The notes: generated by a model not told the origin, from the sequence alone. Counted from the first letter of the stretch, positions 45,168 through 55,062 are shown. The stretch: 64,000 bases of DNA from Streptomyces sp. NA02950 (GCF_013364155.1 NZ_CP054916.1:8276001-8340000), one strand, 5' to 3'. Program-made: numbers and translations.

Positions 45168-46289
45168 ATGTCCGACGCTTCCATGCTCCGCGCCCCGGCC
45201 GAGGTGAAGTACGCCGAGGAGCTCGAATGGCTCGAGTCCGTCGACGACGGTCCGAAGCCCTTCTCCTGGCGGCTCAGCCCCCGTATGGTCCGGCTGTTCA
45301 TCCTGGGGTCCGAGCGCGCCGACGGGCTCGACCGGGAGATTTCGCAGAAGTGGTTCGGTGACCGCAGCTTCGTCGAGCGCAGCATCGTGACGCTCGCCTC
45401 GGACCGCGGACTGCTGCTGATCGGCGATCCGGGAACCGGCAAGAGCTGGCTCGCCGAACTGCTCTCGGCCGCCATCTGCCGCAACTCGACCCTGGTGGTC
45501 CAGGGCACCGCGGGCACCACCGAGGACCACATCAAGTACTCGTGGAACGTCTCGATGGTGATCGCCAAGGGGCAGTCCCGCGAGTCGATGATCCCGTCGC
45601 CGATCATGACGGCGATGGAGCGGGGTGTGATCGGCCGCTTCGAGGAGCTGACCCGGTCCACCAGCGATGTCCAGGACGCGCTGATCTCGATCCTGTCCGA
45701 GAAGTACGTGTCCATACCGGAGCTCGACGACGACAACATCGTCTTCGCCCAGCCCGGGTTCTCCATCATCGCCACCGCCAACAGCCGTGACCGCGGTGTC
45801 AACGACCTCTCCTCCGCGCTCAAGCGGCGGTTCAACTTCGTCCGTATCCCCGTGGTGACCAACAAGCGCAGCGAAGCGGAGATCGTGCGCTTCCGCACCA
45901 GCGAGCTGCTGCGGCGCCATCGGATCGAACTGGAGGTACCGCCCACCCTGCTCGACATCCTGCTCCAGAGCTTCGCCGATCTGCGCACCGCGTCGGCCGC
46001 CGCCACCAGCGACGACGACAAGCTGGAGTCGGCGCTGTCCACCGCGGAGCAGATCGGTGTGCTCGAGGACGCCATCCTGCACAGCCAGTTCTTCGGCGAC
46101 CAGGTCCTCGGCGCCCGTACGCTGGCCGGCTCCCTGGTGGGTTCGCTGGCCCGGCGCAGCCCTGAGGACCTGGCCATCCTGAACAAGTTCTGGCACGGCG
46201 TCGTCGAACCTCGCAGCAAGGAGGACAAGGACGGGGGCTGGCAGGACTTCCTGGAGGGCGGCCGAGAGGCGATCGAGACCCTGTCATGA
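45168..46289 (+). CDS. MoxR-type AAA+ ATPase (YehL-like)
   Basis: 373 residues. Walker A is GDPGTGKSWLAE near residue 90; sensor 1 is IIATANSRDRGVND, and an arginine finger region follows in SALKRRFNF. The Walker B position reads VIGRFEELTRST, with Glu-Glu where Asp-Glu is usual. MoxR ATPases act as chaperones that remodel or activate protein complexes with VWA partners. Good AAGGAG site before ATG 45168; the stop overlaps the DUF5682 start (ATGA). Confidence 0.9.
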   Translation: MSDASMLRAPAEVKYAEELEWLESVDDGPKPFSWRLSPRMVRLFILGSERADGLDREISQKWFGDRSFVERSIVTLASDRGLLLIGDPGTGKSWLAELLSAAICRNSTLVVQGTAGTTEDHIKYSWNVSMVIAKGQSRESMIPSPIMTAMERGVIGRFEELTRSTSDVQDALISILSEKYVSIPELDDDNIVFAQPGFSIIATANSRDRGVNDLSSALKRRFNFVRIPVVTNKRSEAEIVRFRTSELLRRHRIELEVPPTLLDILLQSFADLRTASAAATSDDDKLESALSTAEQIGVLEDAILHSQFFGDQVLGARTLAGSLVGSLARRSPEDLAILNKFWHGVVEPRSKEDKDGGWQDFLEGGREAIETLS

Positions 46290-49216
46290 CAGATGTGAAC
46301 CTTTCGAACGAGCCCGCCACGGGTGCGGTGGCGACGCACCCGTTCGGCGCCCTCCGTGACCAACTGCGCGATGCCGCGGTCGCCTTCGCCGACCACCCGG
46401 GCGCGGTCCCCGGCATCCTCTCGGGCATGGTGGACGACGTCGACCGGGCGCTGCGCGAAGAGCTCGAGATCTTCCCCGTGTGCCACCACTCCCCGGCCTC
46501 GGCCCTGGCCATGGTCCGGCGGCTGAACGAGAAGCGGCCCAAGGTCATCTATCTGGAACTGTGCGAGGACCTGCGGCCGCTCCTGGACGAGCTGCGCAAC
46601 TGCCGCCTCCCGGTGGCACTCCAGGCGTTCGCCGGCGAGATCGACGGCTTCCCGCCCGAATGGGCACCGCTCAGCGTGGTGGCACCCATCACCGAGGCGT
46701 CGGCCGAGTACCAGGCCATCGCCTACGCCCTGGAGACCCCGGGTGTGGAACTGGTGCTGGTCGACCGCTCCACCGACCACGTCTTCCAGTGGGAGCCCCG
46801 GCGGCCCGCCGGGGACACCCCGCCGGATCCCTCCGCGGCGGACGACGACACCCACGCGGCGCAGAGCGAAACCACACAGGACACGGCGCAGGACGAGGCA
46901 GCCCTGCACGGCGACGCGGTCGGCATCGAGATCGGTGATCTGCGCCCCCGCTTCGCCGAGCTGGAGCGGTATCTGCTCCACCACGGCAAGGTCAGGCACT
47001 GGTCCGAGTGGTGGGACCAGTACGTCGAACAGCCCCTCGTCGGCGCCGACTACACCACCTACCGCCAGGTGATGGTCATGATCGGCAGCCTGTTCCGCAG
47101 GCTGCGCCCCGATCCGCACGGACGCGACGCCCGGGACGAGGACCGCGAGCGCTACATGTGGACGCGGATCCGCGAACACCTGGCGGAGTCCGAGGCCGAC
47201 CCGGCGCACTGCATGTATGTGTGCGGTGCGTACCACGCGGCCAGCCGGGTCGAGCAGTTCGGCCTGGGCTCGCGGGCGGAGCCGTTCGCCATCACCCCTC
47301 GTTCCGAAAGCCGCTGGATGTACGGGCTCATCCCGTCCAGCCACTCCGCCATCGAGATACAGTTCGGGCTGGCCCCCGGGGCGGTGTCGATCGCCGCGGC
47401 CACCTGGTCCAAGGCGCTGAAACGCGGTGGTGTCACCCCGTACCGGCTGAAGGGGCAGCAGCCCTCGGGCTCCCAGCGCACCGGCCGGAAGTCCGGGCGC
47501 GGGCGGTCCGGCGCCACCGGGACCGCACCGGACACCCCGGAAGCGGTCACCGACCGGCTCTCCGGCTTCCTGGCCACGCCGCCCGTGCTCGACGGACTGG
47601 ACGAGGCCGAACTGCTGGGCTGGAGTGTCGACATCGTCAGGCTGGCCCGCCGCAACGGGTATCTCGCCAGCACCGCCGACGCCATCGCGGTGTTCGAGAC
47701 CTCGATCCTGCTGGCCGGAATGCGCGGCCGCGCCCGTCCCACCCCGTACGACTTCGAGGACGCCGCGGTCACCTGCATCGAGAAGAACTCCGTACCCGGC
47801 CGCCGCGATGTGCGCCGGCTGTGCGAAATCCTGCTCGGTGGCGACCGCATCGGCACGGTCGGCTACCACTCGCTGCCGCCCCTGGCCCGTGATGTGCTGG
47901 ACCGGCTGGAGCCGCTCGGCCTCAACCTGAGCGCACGGACCAACCAGCGGGCACTGCTCGATCTGGACGCCGACCCCGCCTTGCGGCCCTGCTCGGATCT
48001 GCTGTGGATCCTGCGCCGTCTGCTGGGGGACGTGGCCCGCCCGATCATGGGAGCCCGGCGGCTGGGCGAACGGTCCATCCAGGAGAGCTGGGACCTGGCC
48101 ATCGGGCGGAACCAGCGCGCCCTGGTCGAAATCGGCTACGAGGGCGTCACCATCGAGCAGGTGCTGGAGCAGCGGCTGCGCCGCGACGCCTGGGCGCCCG
48201 AGGCCACCGCGGCGGCCGTGCTGGAGTCCGTGGAGGAGGCGCTGCTGTATCTGGGGAGCCGGCGGCTCGCCGATGACCTCGGGACCCGGGCGGTGGAGCT
48301 GCTCACCGCCGAGCGCACGGTGGACGGCGCGCCCCGGGTGCTGCGGCAGATCCGCCGGCTGCTGGCCCACTACCGTGCCACCGAGCCGGAGCTGCCGCGC
48401 TGGTGCGAGGGGTTCGTCACCGCGGGCTACGCGCACTACTGCACCCTGCTGCCGACCGCCTTCACGGACGAGGACACCGGGGTCCGCCAGGTGGCGGCCA
48501 TGCTGGGCTTCCTGTTCAGCATGGAGAGTTTCGCGCTCTCGCTCGGCTGTGACCACAGCCAGCTGGAGCTGGCGGTGCGCCAGTCCCATCCCGAGACACC
48601 GGACAAGGTGGCCCTGCTGTGGGCGGCCACCACCCACCTCGGCCTGACCACCAGGGACGAACTGCGCTCGCGGTGTGAGGAACTGCTGGCCAACCCCCTG
48701 GTCGTGCCGTCCTTCCCGCGCTACATCAGCGGGTTCCTCCAGGCCCTGGAGCCGGTTCCGGCGCTGTCGCCCTTCGTGGTCGAGCTGATGTCCAAGGCGT
48801 TCGCACGGCTGCCGGACACCGTGCTGCTGCCCTGGCTGCCGAGGCTCATCACCACACTGCGCGCCGAGGCGGAGGAGATGGTGCCGACGCTGGTCCGCGA
48901 GGCGGGCCGCACCTTCCCCGCCACCCTGTCCGCCGTGGACAGCTGGGTGCCCCCGTGGTCGGCGCGGCCATCCACCGGCGGCGGTCCGGCGCCGGGCGCG
49001 GTGTCCGGTCCGGCCGCGGCCGCCGCGGAGCTGCTGGCCGCCCATCCGGGGAGCTGCGACGCGGTGGCAGGGCTGCTGGGCTGTGACGCGGAGTGGCGGA
49101 CGGAAGACCCCGTCGGCGGCGGTGGCGCGGCACGGGAGGTGGACGAGCTGCTGACCCGCCACCCCGCCACGGTGGAGGCGGTCGCGCGGCTGCTCGCACC
49201 GGAGCCGGTCGGGTAG
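46286..49216 (+). CDS. DUF5682-family protein (YehM-like)
   Basis: 976 residues. The N-terminal part (about 55-350) resembles the TraB/EreA-like DUF5682 domain: FPVCHHSPASALAMVRRL, VIYLELCEDLRPLLDEL, and ARRDEDRERYMWTRI-type helices followed by YVCGAYHAASR. An acidic linker (about 175-205) and a basic one (about 390-415) separate it from a long helical C-terminal region. Always found with MoxR/VWA genes in the arrangements I know, function unknown. It is the last gene; a perfect hairpin follows at 49233. Confidence 0.8.
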   Translation: MTDVNLSNEPATGAVATHPFGALRDQLRDAAVAFADHPGAVPGILSGMVDDVDRALREELEIFPVCHHSPASALAMVRRLNEKRPKVIYLELCEDLRPLLDELRNCRLPVALQAFAGEIDGFPPEWAPLSVVAPITEASAEYQAIAYALETPGVELVLVDRSTDHVFQWEPRRPAGDTPPDPSAADDDTHAAQSETTQDTAQDEAALHGDAVGIEIGDLRPRFAELERYLLHHGKVRHWSEWWDQYVEQPLVGADYTTYRQVMVMIGSLFRRLRPDPHGRDARDEDRERYMWTRIREHLAESEADPAHCMYVCGAYHAASRVEQFGLGSRAEPFAITPRSESRWMYGLIPSSHSAIEIQFGLAPGAVSIAAATWSKALKRGGVTPYRLKGQQPSGSQRTGRKSGRGRSGATGTAPDTPEAVTDRLSGFLATPPVLDGLDEAELLGWSVDIVRLARRNGYLASTADAIAVFETSILLAGMRGRARPTPYDFEDAAVTCIEKNSVPGRRDVRRLCEILLGGDRIGTVGYHSLPPLARDVLDRLEPLGLNLSARTNQRALLDLDADPALRPCSDLLWILRRLLGDVARPIMGARRLGERSIQESWDLAIGRNQRALVEIGYEGVTIEQVLEQRLRRDAWAPEATAAAVLESVEEALLYLGSRRLADDLGTRAVELLTAERTVDGAPRVLRQIRRLLAHYRATEPELPRWCEGFVTAGYAHYCTLLPTAFTDEDTGVRQVAAMLGFLFSMESFALSLGCDHSQLELAVRQSHPETPDKVALLWAATTHLGLTTRDELRSRCEELLANPLVVPSFPRYISGFLQALEPVPALSPFVVELMSKAFARLPDTVLLPWLPRLITTLRAEAEEMVPTLVREAGRTFPATLSAVDSWVPPWSARPSTGGGPAPGAVSGPAAAAAELLAAHPGSCDAVAGLLGCDAEWRTEDPVGGGGAAREVDELLTRHPATVEAVARLLAPEPVG

Positions 49217-49232
49217 CGGCGACCGGCACCGA

Positions 49233-49271
49233 CATCCGGTGGCCGGGCCGGCGGAGCCCGGCCACCGGATG
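49233..49271 (+). terminator. Perfect 16-bp hairpin after DUF5682 gene
   Basis: CATCCGGTGGCCGGGC (49233-49248) and GCCCGGCCACCGGATG (49256-49271) pair perfectly with a 7-nt loop, starting 17 bp after the stop codon. Very likely the terminator of the five-gene cassette. Confidence 0.85.
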
Positions 49272-49439
49272 CCACCGGATATCTCCCGCACCACGGAGAA
49301 TTCTGCCCCCGGGACCCGGACACGACAGGGCGTTTCATCGGAATCCGCACGTCAGACGGTATCCCTTCGACGGTGTGCGCCACGTCGCGTGGCACGCTGG
49401 GCACGCTCACGTTCCGCACCACCCGAGGAGATATGCCAC

Positions 49440-51059
49440 GTGTCGCAGAACCAGCCAGCGGAGTCCTTCGCCGCCCCGGCGGTACTCGCCGAGGAGCGCA
49501 GACTCCACAAGGACCTCGGATTCTGGGGTCTGACCGCGATCGGCTTCTCCAACATCCTCGGGTCCGGCTGGCTGTTCGCGGCCCTGTACGCCGCCCAGGC
49601 CGCCGGACCCGCCGCCCTGCTGTCCTGGGTCGCGGCGGGTGTGCTGTGCGCCCTGATCGCCCTGGTCATGGTGGAGCTCGGGGCCACCCGGCCGGAGGGC
49701 GGCGGCACCGTGCGCTGGCCGCTGTACGCGAGCGGACGGCTGGTCGGCACGATGATCGGCTGGTCCGTGGTGCTCTCGGTGGGCGGTACGGCGGCCGAGA
49801 TCAGCGCCATCATGCAGTACGCCGCCCACTATGTGCCGGGGCTCTACGACCACGGCAGGCTCACCGCCTCGGGCCTCGGTGTGGCCGTCGCGCTGAGTGT
49901 GCTGCTGACGGCGCTCAACTGGTTCGCGGTGCGGATATTCGCCCGGATGAACAACCTGGTGTCGGTGTTCAAGGTGGTCGTCCCCGTCGTCACCATCGTC
50001 GCGCTGTTCCTGTCCGGCACCCACGGCGGACGTCTCACCGATCACGGCGGCTTCGCGCCGTACGGCTACGCGGCATGTCTGACCGCGCTCGCCGGTGGCG
50101 GCATCGTGTACTCCGTCAACGGCTTCCAGGCCCCGCTGGACTTCTCCGGGGAGGCCCGCAACCCGCGGCGTACCGTACCGGCCGCGGTGCTCACCGGTAT
50201 CGGCCTCGCCGTCCTGGTCTACCTCGGGCTGCAACTGGCGTTTCTCTTCACGGTGCCCGACTCCCTGCTGGAGCACGGCTGGCAGGGCGTCAACTTCGAG
50301 TCACCGTTCGGACAGCTCGCCCTGGTGCTCAATCTGCACTGGCTGGCCACGCTGCTGTACGCGGACGCGGTTGTCTCACCGGGCGGTTCGGCCTACGTGG
50401 GAGTGGCCATCGACGCCCGGCACACGTACGCCCTGGCCAAGAACGGCCTGCTGCCCCGCTTCTTCATGCGCATCGACCCCCGGTCCGGTATGGCGCACCG
50501 CGCCCTGGTGCTCAACCTCGTGGTCATCGTGGTCTTCATGCTGCCGTTCGGCGGCTGGCAGGACATCGTGAGCGTGATGGGCGACATGTACTTGCTCATC
50601 TACGCGTCCTCGGCGGTGGCCGTCGCCGTGTTCCGCGCACACGACCGGGAGCGGGGCGTGCCACGGACCGAGGGCCAGGTGCCCGGCGTGCACTGGATCG
50701 CCCCCGTCGGGTTCGTCGTGGCCAGCGAGTTCATCTACTGGTCGGGCTGGCACGATCTGCGGCTCGCGCTGCCCCTCGTGCTGGCCGGTGTCCCGCTGTT
50801 CCTGCTGCAACGGCGCAAGGCCAACGGGGTCCCGGTCCGGGACGAACTGCGGCACGGCGCCTGGCTGGTGCTGCACCTGGCCGTACTGACCCTGCTGTCG
50901 TGGCTCGGCACCTTCGGCGGCTCCGGGCGGCTCCCGGCGCCGTACGACTCCCTGGCGGTGGCCGCCCTCGCGTTCGCCGTCTTCCTGTGGGCGGTGCGCT
51001 CGGGCACCGACCACCTCAGGACGGCGCGGCCCGAGGGGGTCCCGGGACCGGGGGTGTGA
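49440..51059 (+). CDS. APC-family amino acid permease
   Basis: 539 residues with about 12-14 hydrophobic segments. The APC motif is visible in the first helix (LTAIGFSNILGSGWLFAALY), followed by ALVMVELGATRPEGGG and later GFQAPLDFSGEARNPRRTVP. Resembles aspartate/glutamate permeases such as YveA, but the substrate is uncertain. Start GTG 49440 has GAGGAG at 49425-49430; the upstream in-frame extension is non-coding. Stands alone with its own terminator upstream. Confidence 0.88.
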   Translation: MSQNQPAESFAAPAVLAEERRLHKDLGFWGLTAIGFSNILGSGWLFAALYAAQAAGPAALLSWVAAGVLCALIALVMVELGATRPEGGGTVRWPLYASGRLVGTMIGWSVVLSVGGTAAEISAIMQYAAHYVPGLYDHGRLTASGLGVAVALSVLLTALNWFAVRIFARMNNLVSVFKVVVPVVTIVALFLSGTHGGRLTDHGGFAPYGYAACLTALAGGGIVYSVNGFQAPLDFSGEARNPRRTVPAAVLTGIGLAVLVYLGLQLAFLFTVPDSLLEHGWQGVNFESPFGQLALVLNLHWLATLLYADAVVSPGGSAYVGVAIDARHTYALAKNGLLPRFFMRIDPRSGMAHRALVLNLVVIVVFMLPFGGWQDIVSVMGDMYLLIYASSAVAVAVFRAHDRERGVPRTEGQVPGVHWIAPVGFVVASEFIYWSGWHDLRLALPLVLAGVPLFLLQRRKANGVPVRDELRHGAWLVLHLAVLTLLSWLGTFGGSGRLPAPYDSLAVAALAFAVFLWAVRSGTDHLRTARPEGVPGPGV

Positions 51060-51094
51060 CCACGCACCGTGCCACACTCACCGGGCCACCACGC

Positions 51095-52138
51095 CTACTG
51101 GATGCTCCAGCGGTGCGGATGGCCGGGATCGGCGGGGCAGGCGAAGATGTTCAGCTCACCCCACCGGCCCACGGTCACCTCGGTGGGAGTGGCCGACCGC
51201 AGATACTTGGGCAGATCGCGCTCCTCCACGGGGATCCAGCTTTCGCTGCCACCGTCCCACTCCGAGCTGTCCACGGTCAGCAGCAGCTCCATCGGTGCCG
51301 CACAGGACGCGCAGTCCATCCGGGCCGGGTCGGTCAGATGCCACGACGCGAACCCCCCGGCGCGCCAGCCGGGCGGTATCGACAGGTCGTACTGGTAGGC
51401 GGGCTCGCCGGCCGGCTCCTCCCCGGTTGCCTCGTACACCGCCTCCGCCGCCTCCTCCCGGGCATCCTCCGTGTCGTGGATCCGGGCACGCAGCTCCTCG
51501 GGCAGCACCCCGGCGAACGGGTAGGTGACCACCTGCTCCGGGTGCAGCACACAGGGCTCCGCCACGTACCCCTCGTAACCGACCACCTCCGGCCGCGGCG
51601 GCGTGGCCAGCACCTCGGTGACCTCCCACGACCGGCGCCACAGCAGCCGCACCGACATGCCGTACCCGGTGCGCCCGTGGCGGTCGAAGGGGCACCAGAA
51701 CACCTGGAGCAGATCGCAGCCGTCCGGCCCCGGACGCAGATCGGGAACATCCCGCCGGTACAGCTGCGCCACCCCGACCATCGGCAGCGGATCGGTGTCG
51801 GCGATCCCCGCGACACAGTGTTCACGCCCCAGCTCCGTCAGCAGCTCCCGTTCCTCGTCCGTGGGACCGGAGGAGGGATCGCGCACCCACGCGGCGTCGA
51901 GGATCCGCCGTGCGCGGTGGATGTCCGCCGGGCGCCTGCCGCGTCCCCGTCCGTGCGGTTCGGTGCACACCGGCCAGGGCTCGTCCACCGGCCACAGCAG
52001 CGGCCCGCCCACGGAACTGTCCGACACCTCGGGCGTACCCGGCCGCGGATGCAACCGCGTTGTCGTACCGCGGTGGGCGGCCAGCCCGGGGTACAGCTTC
52101 TCGACATCGAGCGGGCGGGGCGGAGTGGTCCTCGTCAT
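51095..52138 (-). CDS. Uncharacterised protein, possibly DUF1963/YwqG-like
   Basis: 347 residues, soluble. GGPLLWPVDEPWPVC and PLPMVGVAQLYRRDVPDL followed by LLQVFWCPFDRHG resemble the pattern of the DUF1963/YwqG group; later DPARMDCASCAAPMELLL could bind a metal through its cysteines. The match is from memory and weak. ATG 52138 (MTRTTPP). It converges on the permease gene. Function unknown. Confidence 0.6.
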   Translation of the reverse strand: MTRTTPPRPLDVEKLYPGLAAHRGTTTRLHPRPGTPEVSDSSVGGPLLWPVDEPWPVCTEPHGRGRGRRPADIHRARRILDAAWVRDPSSGPTDEERELLTELGREHCVAGIADTDPLPMVGVAQLYRRDVPDLRPGPDGCDLLQVFWCPFDRHGRTGYGMSVRLLWRRSWEVTEVLATPPRPEVVGYEGYVAEPCVLHPEQVVTYPFAGVLPEELRARIHDTEDAREEAAEAVYEATGEEPAGEPAYQYDLSIPPGWRAGGFASWHLTDPARMDCASCAAPMELLLTVDSSEWDGGSESWIPVEERDLPKYLRSATPTEVTVGRWGELNIFACPADPGHPHRWSIQ

Positions 52139-52279
52139 GGGGGAACTCTAGGGCGCTGTGGCCCGGGCGCGGGCCACCCGGTATCACCGAGGAGTTGTCC
52201 CCGGCACGGCTCGTCCGCGGGGGTGCGGTAGCCAGAGGCGGTGTGCCCTCCGTGGCGGAGTCGGCGGAGGAAGCCGAGG

Positions 52280-52709
52280 ACACCGCCGTCCAGATGGCGA
52301 TCGCCCGCGGCCGCTCCTCGTCGTCGAAGAGCCGCACGATCACGGCCAGGGTGCAGGACATCAGGAACGCCGCGCCCACTCCCATCCCGGCACGGGCCGC
52401 CACCACCTGATCCGGGCTCCGCGCCGGCGCCGCGGTCAGCGACCCCAGCCCGAACAGGGCGGTACCCACCAGCAGCGCCCGGCGCCGTCCGTAACGGTCC
52501 GCCAGCCCGCCCGCGGCGATCAGCAGAGCGCCCATGGCCAGCGAATAGGCACTGATCATCCACTGGGTCTCGGCCGTGGTGGCCCCCAGATCGCGGGTCA
52601 GCGAGGGGACCGCCACGAACAGGATCGCGTTGTCCAGCACCACCGTCAGCAGCACCATGCACAGCACGGCGAGGGTCAGCCACCGCCGTGGCGCGCGCTC
52701 AGGAGACAT
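52280..52709 (-). pseudogene. Truncated MFS transporter (N-terminal ~140 residues)
   Basis: Starting at ATG 52709 the frame gives a DHA2-type MFS N-terminus: VVLDNAILFVAVPSLTRDL, MISAYSLAMGALLIAAGG and DRYGRRRALLVGTALFGLG, up to AIAIWTAV near 52280. Similarity then stops abruptly and the open frame runs on as low-complexity sequence into the 5' part of the next gene. Only about four of 14 helices remain, so it cannot be functional. It overlaps the end of helR by 11 nt, which suggests the two once formed an operon. Confidence 0.75.
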
Positions 52710-55062
52710 CGGCGTACCCCCGCTCCGGCTCCCCGGCCGCCTTCACACCCGCCAGCACCGCGGGCAGATCCCGGCTGTGCACGAGGCCCAGCCGCTGGGT
52801 GGCGCGGGTGAGTGCCACATACAGATCCCGGGTGCCGTTGGGCGACTCGTGCAGGATCTCCTCCGGCTCCACGACCAGGACGGTGTCGAACTCCAGCCCC
52901 TTGGCCTGCTCCACCGTCAGCACCACGCCCGGCATGTCCAGCGCCTCCGGATCGTCGGCGAGCGCCACGTCCTCCGACGTGGTCAGAGCGCCGCCCAGGT
53001 CGTCCATCCGGAACCTGGGCACGATGACCGCGAGCCGGCCGTCGCCAATCCCGCCGATCTCCCGCTGGACCAGCCGCGGCAGCTCGCCGGCGAGGGCGGC
53101 GGGTTCGATCCGCAGGCTCCACGGCGGCCTCCCCGTTCTGCGGACGGCCAGCGGCGGCCGGAGCCGGGTGTCGATGCTGTGCAGCACATCCGTGGTGATG
53201 TCCATGATCTCCGCCGGGGTGCGGTAGTTGACGGTGAGTTCCTCCTTGCGCCAGCGGTCCCCGACATGGGCGGTCAGCACCTCCTCCCAGGAGGTGAGCC
53301 CGACCTCGGCACCGGTCTGCGCGATATCGCCGACCACGGTCATCGAACGGCTGGGACACCGGCGCATCAGCAACCGCCACGCCATCGCGGAAAGCTCCTG
53401 CGCCTCGTCCACGATCACATGGCCGAACGCCCAGGTGCGGTCCTTGCGCGCACGGTCGGCCACCGGCCGGTGCAGTGCCCCGCCGTGGTGCTGGTCGATC
53501 AGCATCTCCGGGTCGACCATGCCGATGCCCATCTCGGTGAGGACCCGCTGGGCGTACGCCAGCTCCTCCGCCCGTTCCTGCGACGCGGCCTGCGCGGCGA
53601 GCCGTTCGGCGGCGGTCTCCACCGGTCCCAGCAGCTCGGCGGCCTCGTCGAGCAGCGGAACGTCCCCGGGCGTCCAGTACGGCTCGGTGTGCGGCGGCGG
53701 CCCCGGCGGCTCGCGCAGCAGCGCCGTACGCTCCGCCTCGTCCAGTCCGGGTGCCACCGCCGCCAGCCGCTCGGGTGAGGCGAACAGATCCACCAGCAGC
53801 TGATGCGGAGTCAGCAGCGGCCACAGGCGCCGCAGCGCGGCCCGCACCTGCGGTTCGGCCCGCAGCTCACGGGCGATGTCCGCCACGTCCTCGTCCCGCA
53901 GGAGCCCCTGGCCCAGCCGGTCGGCCATCCGCCGGGTGAACGTGCCGATGACCTCCCGGACGAACACCGACCGGGCCTGGTTGTGCGGCTGGTGCTGCTC
54001 CCGCGCGGCCGCCCTGGCCTGTTCGACCAGGGCGGGGTCCAGCCGCAGCACCTCCTCGTGCACGGTGCCTTCCCTGATGGTCAGCTCCCAGGTGGTCTCC
54101 GGAAGCCGCTGCCGCTCCCGCACCGCCTCGGCCAGCACCTCCACCATCCGCAGATCGCCCTTGACCACCGCCGCCTCCGGCGGCTCGTGGGCCACCGCGT
54201 CGACACCGGGGAAGAGCTGCCCGACGCTGGAGAGCAGCACGTCGCTCTCCCCGAGCGAGGGCAGCACCTCGTCGATGTAGCGCATGAAGGTGGGGTTGGG
54301 GCCGACCACCAGCACACCGCGCTTGGCCAGCCGTTCGCGGTAGGTGTAGAGGAGGTAGGCGGCCCGGTGCAGGGCCACCACCGTCTTGCCCGTGCCCGGT
54401 CCGCCCTGCACCACCATGACGCCCGGCAGATCGGCCCGGATGATCCGGTCCTGCTCGCCCTGGATGGTGGCGACGATGTCCCCCATCCGCCCGGTGCGCT
54501 TGGCGTCGAGTGAGGCCAGCAGCGCCGCCTCGCCGTTGAGGGTGGCGCGCCGGGCGTCGCTGAGCGTCTCCAGGTCGAACACGTCGTCGTCGATGGCGAC
54601 GACCCGCCGCTCCTTCGTCCTCAGCTGCCGACGCCGCACCACACCCTGCGGACTGGCCGGTGTGGCACGGTAGAAGCCCTGGGCGGCGGGGGCGCGCCAG
54701 TCGAGCAGGATGGGCTCGTGCTCCTCGTCGGAGAGTCCGATCCGGCCGACGTACAGCCGTTCGCCGTCCTCCATGTCCAGCCGCCCGAAGCAGAGTCCGT
54801 GCTCCGCGGCGGACAGCTGGGTCAGCCGGCGCGCGTGGTGCGTTTCCATCGCGTCGCGCTCGGACCGTCCCTGGTGCGTGCCACTGGCGTCCTGCCGCTG
54901 CGTTTCCCTGAGTTGGGCACTGGCCCGGTCCCGCAGGGTGTCCAGTTTCCGGTACAGGGCGGACACATAGGTGTTCTCCGCCGCCAGCTCCCGGCGGCGG
55001 AACGTGTCCTCCGCCCCGGAATCGTCGGCGTCCCCTGGCTCCCACCGGAATCGTTCACCCAT
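52699..55062 (-). CDS. helR: HelR-like RNA polymerase-recycling motor ATPase
   Basis: 787 residues, a superfamily 1 helicase-like ATPase of the HelD/HelR family. Motifs: N-terminal coiled-coil region, LYVGRIGLSDEEHEPILLDW with RAP, Walker A QGGPGTGKTVVALHRAAYLL, Walker B HVIVDEAQELS, VVGDIAQTGAE, and LTVEQAKGLEFDTVLVVEP near the C-terminus, then YVALTRATQRLGLV. HelR proteins release stalled or rifamycin-bound RNA polymerase from DNA and can confer rifampicin tolerance. Start ATG 55062 (MGERFRW) is where homology begins; 58 in-frame upstream residues are not related. I do not see a convincing rifamycin-associated element upstream. Confidence 0.85.
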   Translation of the reverse strand: MGERFRWEPGDADDSGAEDTFRRRELAAENTYVSALYRKLDTLRDRASAQLRETQRQDASGTHQGRSERDAMETHHARRLTQLSAAEHGLCFGRLDMEDGERLYVGRIGLSDEEHEPILLDWRAPAAQGFYRATPASPQGVVRRRQLRTKERRVVAIDDDVFDLETLSDARRATLNGEAALLASLDAKRTGRMGDIVATIQGEQDRIIRADLPGVMVVQGGPGTGKTVVALHRAAYLLYTYRERLAKRGVLVVGPNPTFMRYIDEVLPSLGESDVLLSSVGQLFPGVDAVAHEPPEAAVVKGDLRMVEVLAEAVRERQRLPETTWELTIREGTVHEEVLRLDPALVEQARAAAREQHQPHNQARSVFVREVIGTFTRRMADRLGQGLLRDEDVADIARELRAEPQVRAALRRLWPLLTPHQLLVDLFASPERLAAVAPGLDEAERTALLREPPGPPPHTEPYWTPGDVPLLDEAAELLGPVETAAERLAAQAASQERAEELAYAQRVLTEMGIGMVDPEMLIDQHHGGALHRPVADRARKDRTWAFGHVIVDEAQELSAMAWRLLMRRCPSRSMTVVGDIAQTGAEVGLTSWEEVLTAHVGDRWRKEELTVNYRTPAEIMDITTDVLHSIDTRLRPPLAVRRTGRPPWSLRIEPAALAGELPRLVQREIGGIGDGRLAVIVPRFRMDDLGGALTTSEDVALADDPEALDMPGVVLTVEQAKGLEFDTVLVVEPEEILHESPNGTRDLYVALTRATQRLGLVHSRDLPAVLAGVKAAGEPERGYADVS

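Noticed and set aside
42318..49294. Two very long minus-strand frames (1292 and 1380 codons) opposite the VWA/AAA cassette
   Set aside because: Shadows of the five plus-strand genes; the coding evidence (motifs, overlaps, ribosome-binding sites) is all on the plus strand.
51822..52280. Continuation of the MFS frame as a full 295-residue protein
   Set aside because: MFS similarity ends near residue 143; the rest is low-complexity and overlaps the 5' end of the neighbouring gene.
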